DNA of 5,305 nt from Candidatus Woesearchaeota archaeon (GTDB lineage: Archaea; Nanobdellota; Nanobdellia; Woesearchaeales; GW2011-AR4): positions 1 to 5,305 of the forward strand of contig JACOZO010000058.1 of assembly GCA_016181325.1 (NCBI GenBank), read 5' to 3'. The notes under the pieces were generated by a model. The model made no database searches. It was given only the letters and a program-made list of their open reading frames with translations, and was not told the DNA's origin. Each line of letters opens with the position of its first letter. The first letter of the stretch is position 1. A program made the translations under genes and the position numbers. Positions 4,186 through 5,305 of this stretch are shown in pieces.

Positions 4186-4584
4186 ATGATAGGAAGAATT
4201 TTTGATGAGATAAACAGAATGGAGAGGGATATGAGCATGCTATGTATAGACAAGTGTGCTGAAGTAGTCACTAAAAGCAACGAGCCGGAAGTGGTTTTAA
4301 GGCTGCCGGTGGCAGACTTATATGAAACAGAGAGCTCTGTAATAGCTACATTTGAGCTTCCAGGAGTTGAAAAGGAAGAAATCCAGCTTGACGTGACGGA
4401 AGACAGGATTGAGGTAAAAGTTGAAAAAAAGGCAGAGAAAGAAATAAACTTTTATGGCGCATTGCCGATGCCAAAAGACGTTGTTGCTGAAAATGCAGAA
4501 GCAACGTACAAGAACGGTATCTTAAGGATAGAGATTCCAAAGGCAAAGAAGCAGGACTCAAGGAAAAGGATTGAGATAAGGTAA
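4186..4584 (+). CDS. hsp20: Small heat shock protein, Hsp20/alpha-crystallin family
   Basis: A 132-residue cytosolic holdase that binds unfolding proteins and passes them to the DnaK system encoded next door. The N-terminal helix MIGRIFDEINRMERDM (1-16) is followed by the crystallin domain: LRLPVADLYETESSVIATFE (38-57), LPGVEKEEI (58-66), DRIEVKVEKK (73-82), and the hallmark ATYKNGILRIEIPK (106-119) with the conserved NG-x-L. The tail carries an I-x-I motif (I129-E-I131) used for oligomer assembly. The stretch between the DRIEVKVEKK strand and FYGALPMPKDV (89-99) is only a few residues long, shorter than in most bacterial and archaeal Hsp20s, which have a dimer-swapping loop there. The start at 4186 is chosen for its strong ribosome binding site. 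Two Cys (C20, C24) in the N-terminal arm are uncommon. It has a strong TATA/BRE promoter and a palindromic operator candidate. Confidence 0.93.
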   Translation: MIGRIFDEINRMERDMSMLCIDKCAEVVTKSNEPEVVLRLPVADLYETESSVIATFELPGVEKEEIQLDVTEDRIEVKVEKKAEKEINFYGALPMPKDVVAENAEATYKNGILRIEIPKAKKQDSRKRIEIR

Positions 4585-4591
4585 AATTTTA
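4582..4591 (+). promoter_or_regulatory. Possible TATA-like box for grpE
   Basis: TAAAATTTTA is self-complementary, begins with the hsp20 TAA stop and is centred about 26 bases before the grpE ATG. It would give a leaderless grpE message. The surrounding T-richness makes the call weak; grpE may instead be read through from hsp20. Confidence 0.35.
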
Positions 4592-4607
4592 TTTTTTTAA
4601 TTTTTTT
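4587..4607 (+). terminator. Triple T-tract after hsp20
   Basis: T4, T7 (4592-4598) and T7 (4601-4607) fall within 21 bases directly after the hsp20 stop. Such U-tracts terminate archaeal RNA polymerase. Partial termination here would make hsp20 more abundant than grpE. Confidence 0.5.
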
Positions 4608-4611
4608 CAAA

Positions 4612-5139
4612 ATGGAACAGAAAAAAGAAGATAAAAAACATTCAGAAGCAAAAAAGCCTGCTGAAGAAACAAAAGAGACAAGCGAAGTTGAAAGCTTAAA
4701 AAAACAAATTGAAGAAAAATCACATAAGATTGATGAATTGACAGACACTTTGAAAAGACTGCAGGCAGAATTCGAGAATTTCAAGAAAAGGACCGAAAAG
4801 GAAAAATCAGAATTCATGAAATACTCTAGCGCGATGATTATAAGCCAGATTTTGCCTGTGCTTGACAGCTTCGAGATTGCATTGAAGAACGCAAGTGACA
4901 AGGAAAAGTTCATTGACGGCATGAAGATGATTTATGCGCAGCTTCATTCTGTGCTTGAAAAGGAAGGATTAAGGCCAATACACGCTGCTGGCGGCATATT
5001 TGATCCTTACAAGCACGAGGTTTTGATGAAAGAAGAGTCCGACAAACCCGAAGGGACAATTTTGGAAGAGTTCCAGAAGGGATACATGCTCAACGACAAA
5101 GTCTTGAGATTCAGCAAGGTTAAAATTAGTGGAAAGTGA
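4612..5139 (+). CDS. grpE: GrpE, nucleotide exchange factor of DnaK
   Basis: A 175-residue GrpE. It releases ADP from DnaK so that ATP can bind and the client can leave. Residues 1-24 are charged and disordered; a long coiled coil follows (about 25-72), including LQAEFENFKKR (50-60). The four-helix-bundle part contains ILPVLDSFEIAL (80-91) and GMKMIYAQLHSVLEKEGL (103-120). The beta domain carries the family signature FDPYKHE (130-136) and ends GYMLNDKVLRFSKVKIS (157-173), near the consensus GY-x-L-x-D-x-V-(L/I)-R-P-A-x-V. Length is typical. The ATG follows T-runs with no ribosome binding site and is either leaderless from its own weak promoter or translated as part of an hsp20-grpE message. 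Placement directly before dnaK supports the call. Confidence 0.96.
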   Translation: MEQKKEDKKHSEAKKPAEETKETSEVESLKKQIEEKSHKIDELTDTLKRLQAEFENFKKRTEKEKSEFMKYSSAMIISQILPVLDSFEIALKNASDKEKFIDGMKMIYAQLHSVLEKEGLRPIHAAGGIFDPYKHEVLMKEESDKPEGTILEEFQKGYMLNDKVLRFSKVKISGK

Positions 5140-5217
5140 AGAACAGATAATATAATAACAAGAAAAAAACAATTATGAAATAAAGTCCAATAACTGTTAA
5201 CATTAAATCAAACTCAT

Positions 5218-5231
5218 TAAATAAAATATAA
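5218..5231 (+). promoter_or_regulatory. Possible dnaK promoter
   Basis: An AT-rich TATA-like stretch (TAAATAAAATATAA region) in the 135-base grpE-dnaK gap. A start about 26 bases downstream would leave a short leader containing the dnaK ribosome binding site. The whole gap is very AT-rich, so the exact box is uncertain. The hsp20-type palindrome is not repeated here. Confidence 0.3.
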
Positions 5232-5260
5232 GGATAATAAAAAAATCAAAAATCAAATTC

Positions 5261-5265
5261 GGAGG
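5261..5265 (+). promoter_or_regulatory. Ribosome binding site of dnaK
   Basis: GGAGG, 9 bases before the ATG at 5275. It fixes the start of the partial dnaK frame. Confidence 0.75.
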
Positions 5266-5274
5266 AAACTTAAA

Positions 5275-5305
5275 ATGGCAAAGGAAAAAATAATAGGAAT
5301 TGACC
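5275..5305 (+). CDS. dnaK: DnaK (Hsp70) chaperone, N-terminal fragment
   Basis: Only the first ten codons are in the window, reading MAKEKIIGID, and the gene runs off the right edge. This matches the start of the Hsp70 ATPase domain, where the phosphate-binding IGIDLGTTNS loop follows. A GGAGG ribosome site and a grpE immediately upstream make the identification secure despite the short length. DnaK is an ATP-driven folding chaperone working with GrpE and DnaJ. In archaea this trio is thought to have come from bacteria and is present only in some lineages. Confidence 0.9.
   Translation, partial: MAKEKIIGID

Noticed and set aside
4452..4922. 156-codon minus-strand frame antisense to hsp20 and grpE
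   Set aside because: Its low-complexity Ser/Phe/Leu translation is the shadow of Lys/Glu-rich coding on the other strand; no promoter or ribosome site is present.
1..5305. CRISPR array, insertion sequence, attachment site or replication origin
   Set aside because: No regularly spaced direct repeats, transposase, integrase or origin-type repeat clusters were seen.

Overview
The window looks like a piece of an archaeal genome, most likely a DPANN-type lineage (Woesearchaeota-like; the lineage is an inference, the domain is better supported). No gene has a convincing bacterial -35/-10 pair. Instead, six genes (dedA, fabI, hicB, the TPR gene, the winged-helix regulator and probably grpE) have an AT-rich TATA-like box centred about 26-30 bases upstream of an ATG with no usable Shine-Dalgarno sequence. 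That is the geometry expected of leaderless archaeal transcripts. The genes that are internal in an operon or have a real leader (hicA, the 45-residue membrane protein, hsp20, dnaK) carry GAGGT, AGGTGAT, GAGGTGG or GGAGG sites. This rule moves four starts: hicA to 1973, the TPR gene to 3343, the regulator to 4053 and hsp20 to 4186.

Layout. 1-208: non-coding, rich in inverted repeats, with a G-rich stretch. 209-4053: a leftward run of seven genes in the order regulator, 45-aa membrane protein, TPR/nuclease-fold protein, hicB, hicA, fabI, dedA. Gaps are short and nearly every gene has its own TATA box, so these look like mostly independent units; only hicB-hicA overlap (29 bases) and are clearly co-transcribed. 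4054-4185: a divergent promoter region. 4186 to the end: rightward heat-shock block hsp20, grpE, and the first 31 bases of dnaK.

How the parts fit. The right half is a proteostasis module: a small holdase (Hsp20), the nucleotide exchange factor GrpE and its partner DnaK. The divergent winged-helix gene is the best local candidate for its regulator. A near-perfect 17-base palindrome (GTTGACTTAAAGTCAAC, 4137-4153) begins at the predicted hsp20 transcription start, where a repressor would block RNA polymerase, as known for the Pyrococcus heat-shock regulator Phr. The left half holds a HicBA toxin-antitoxin pair, a bacterial-type FabI enoyl-ACP reductase (unexpected in an archaeon) and a DedA-family membrane transporter.

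Less ordinary content: a short membrane-protein gene at 3452-3589 with an excellent ribosome binding site; a TPR protein whose C-terminus resembles a PD-(D/E)XK nuclease with the key Asp apparently lost; and an Hsp20 with a shortened crystallin-domain loop.
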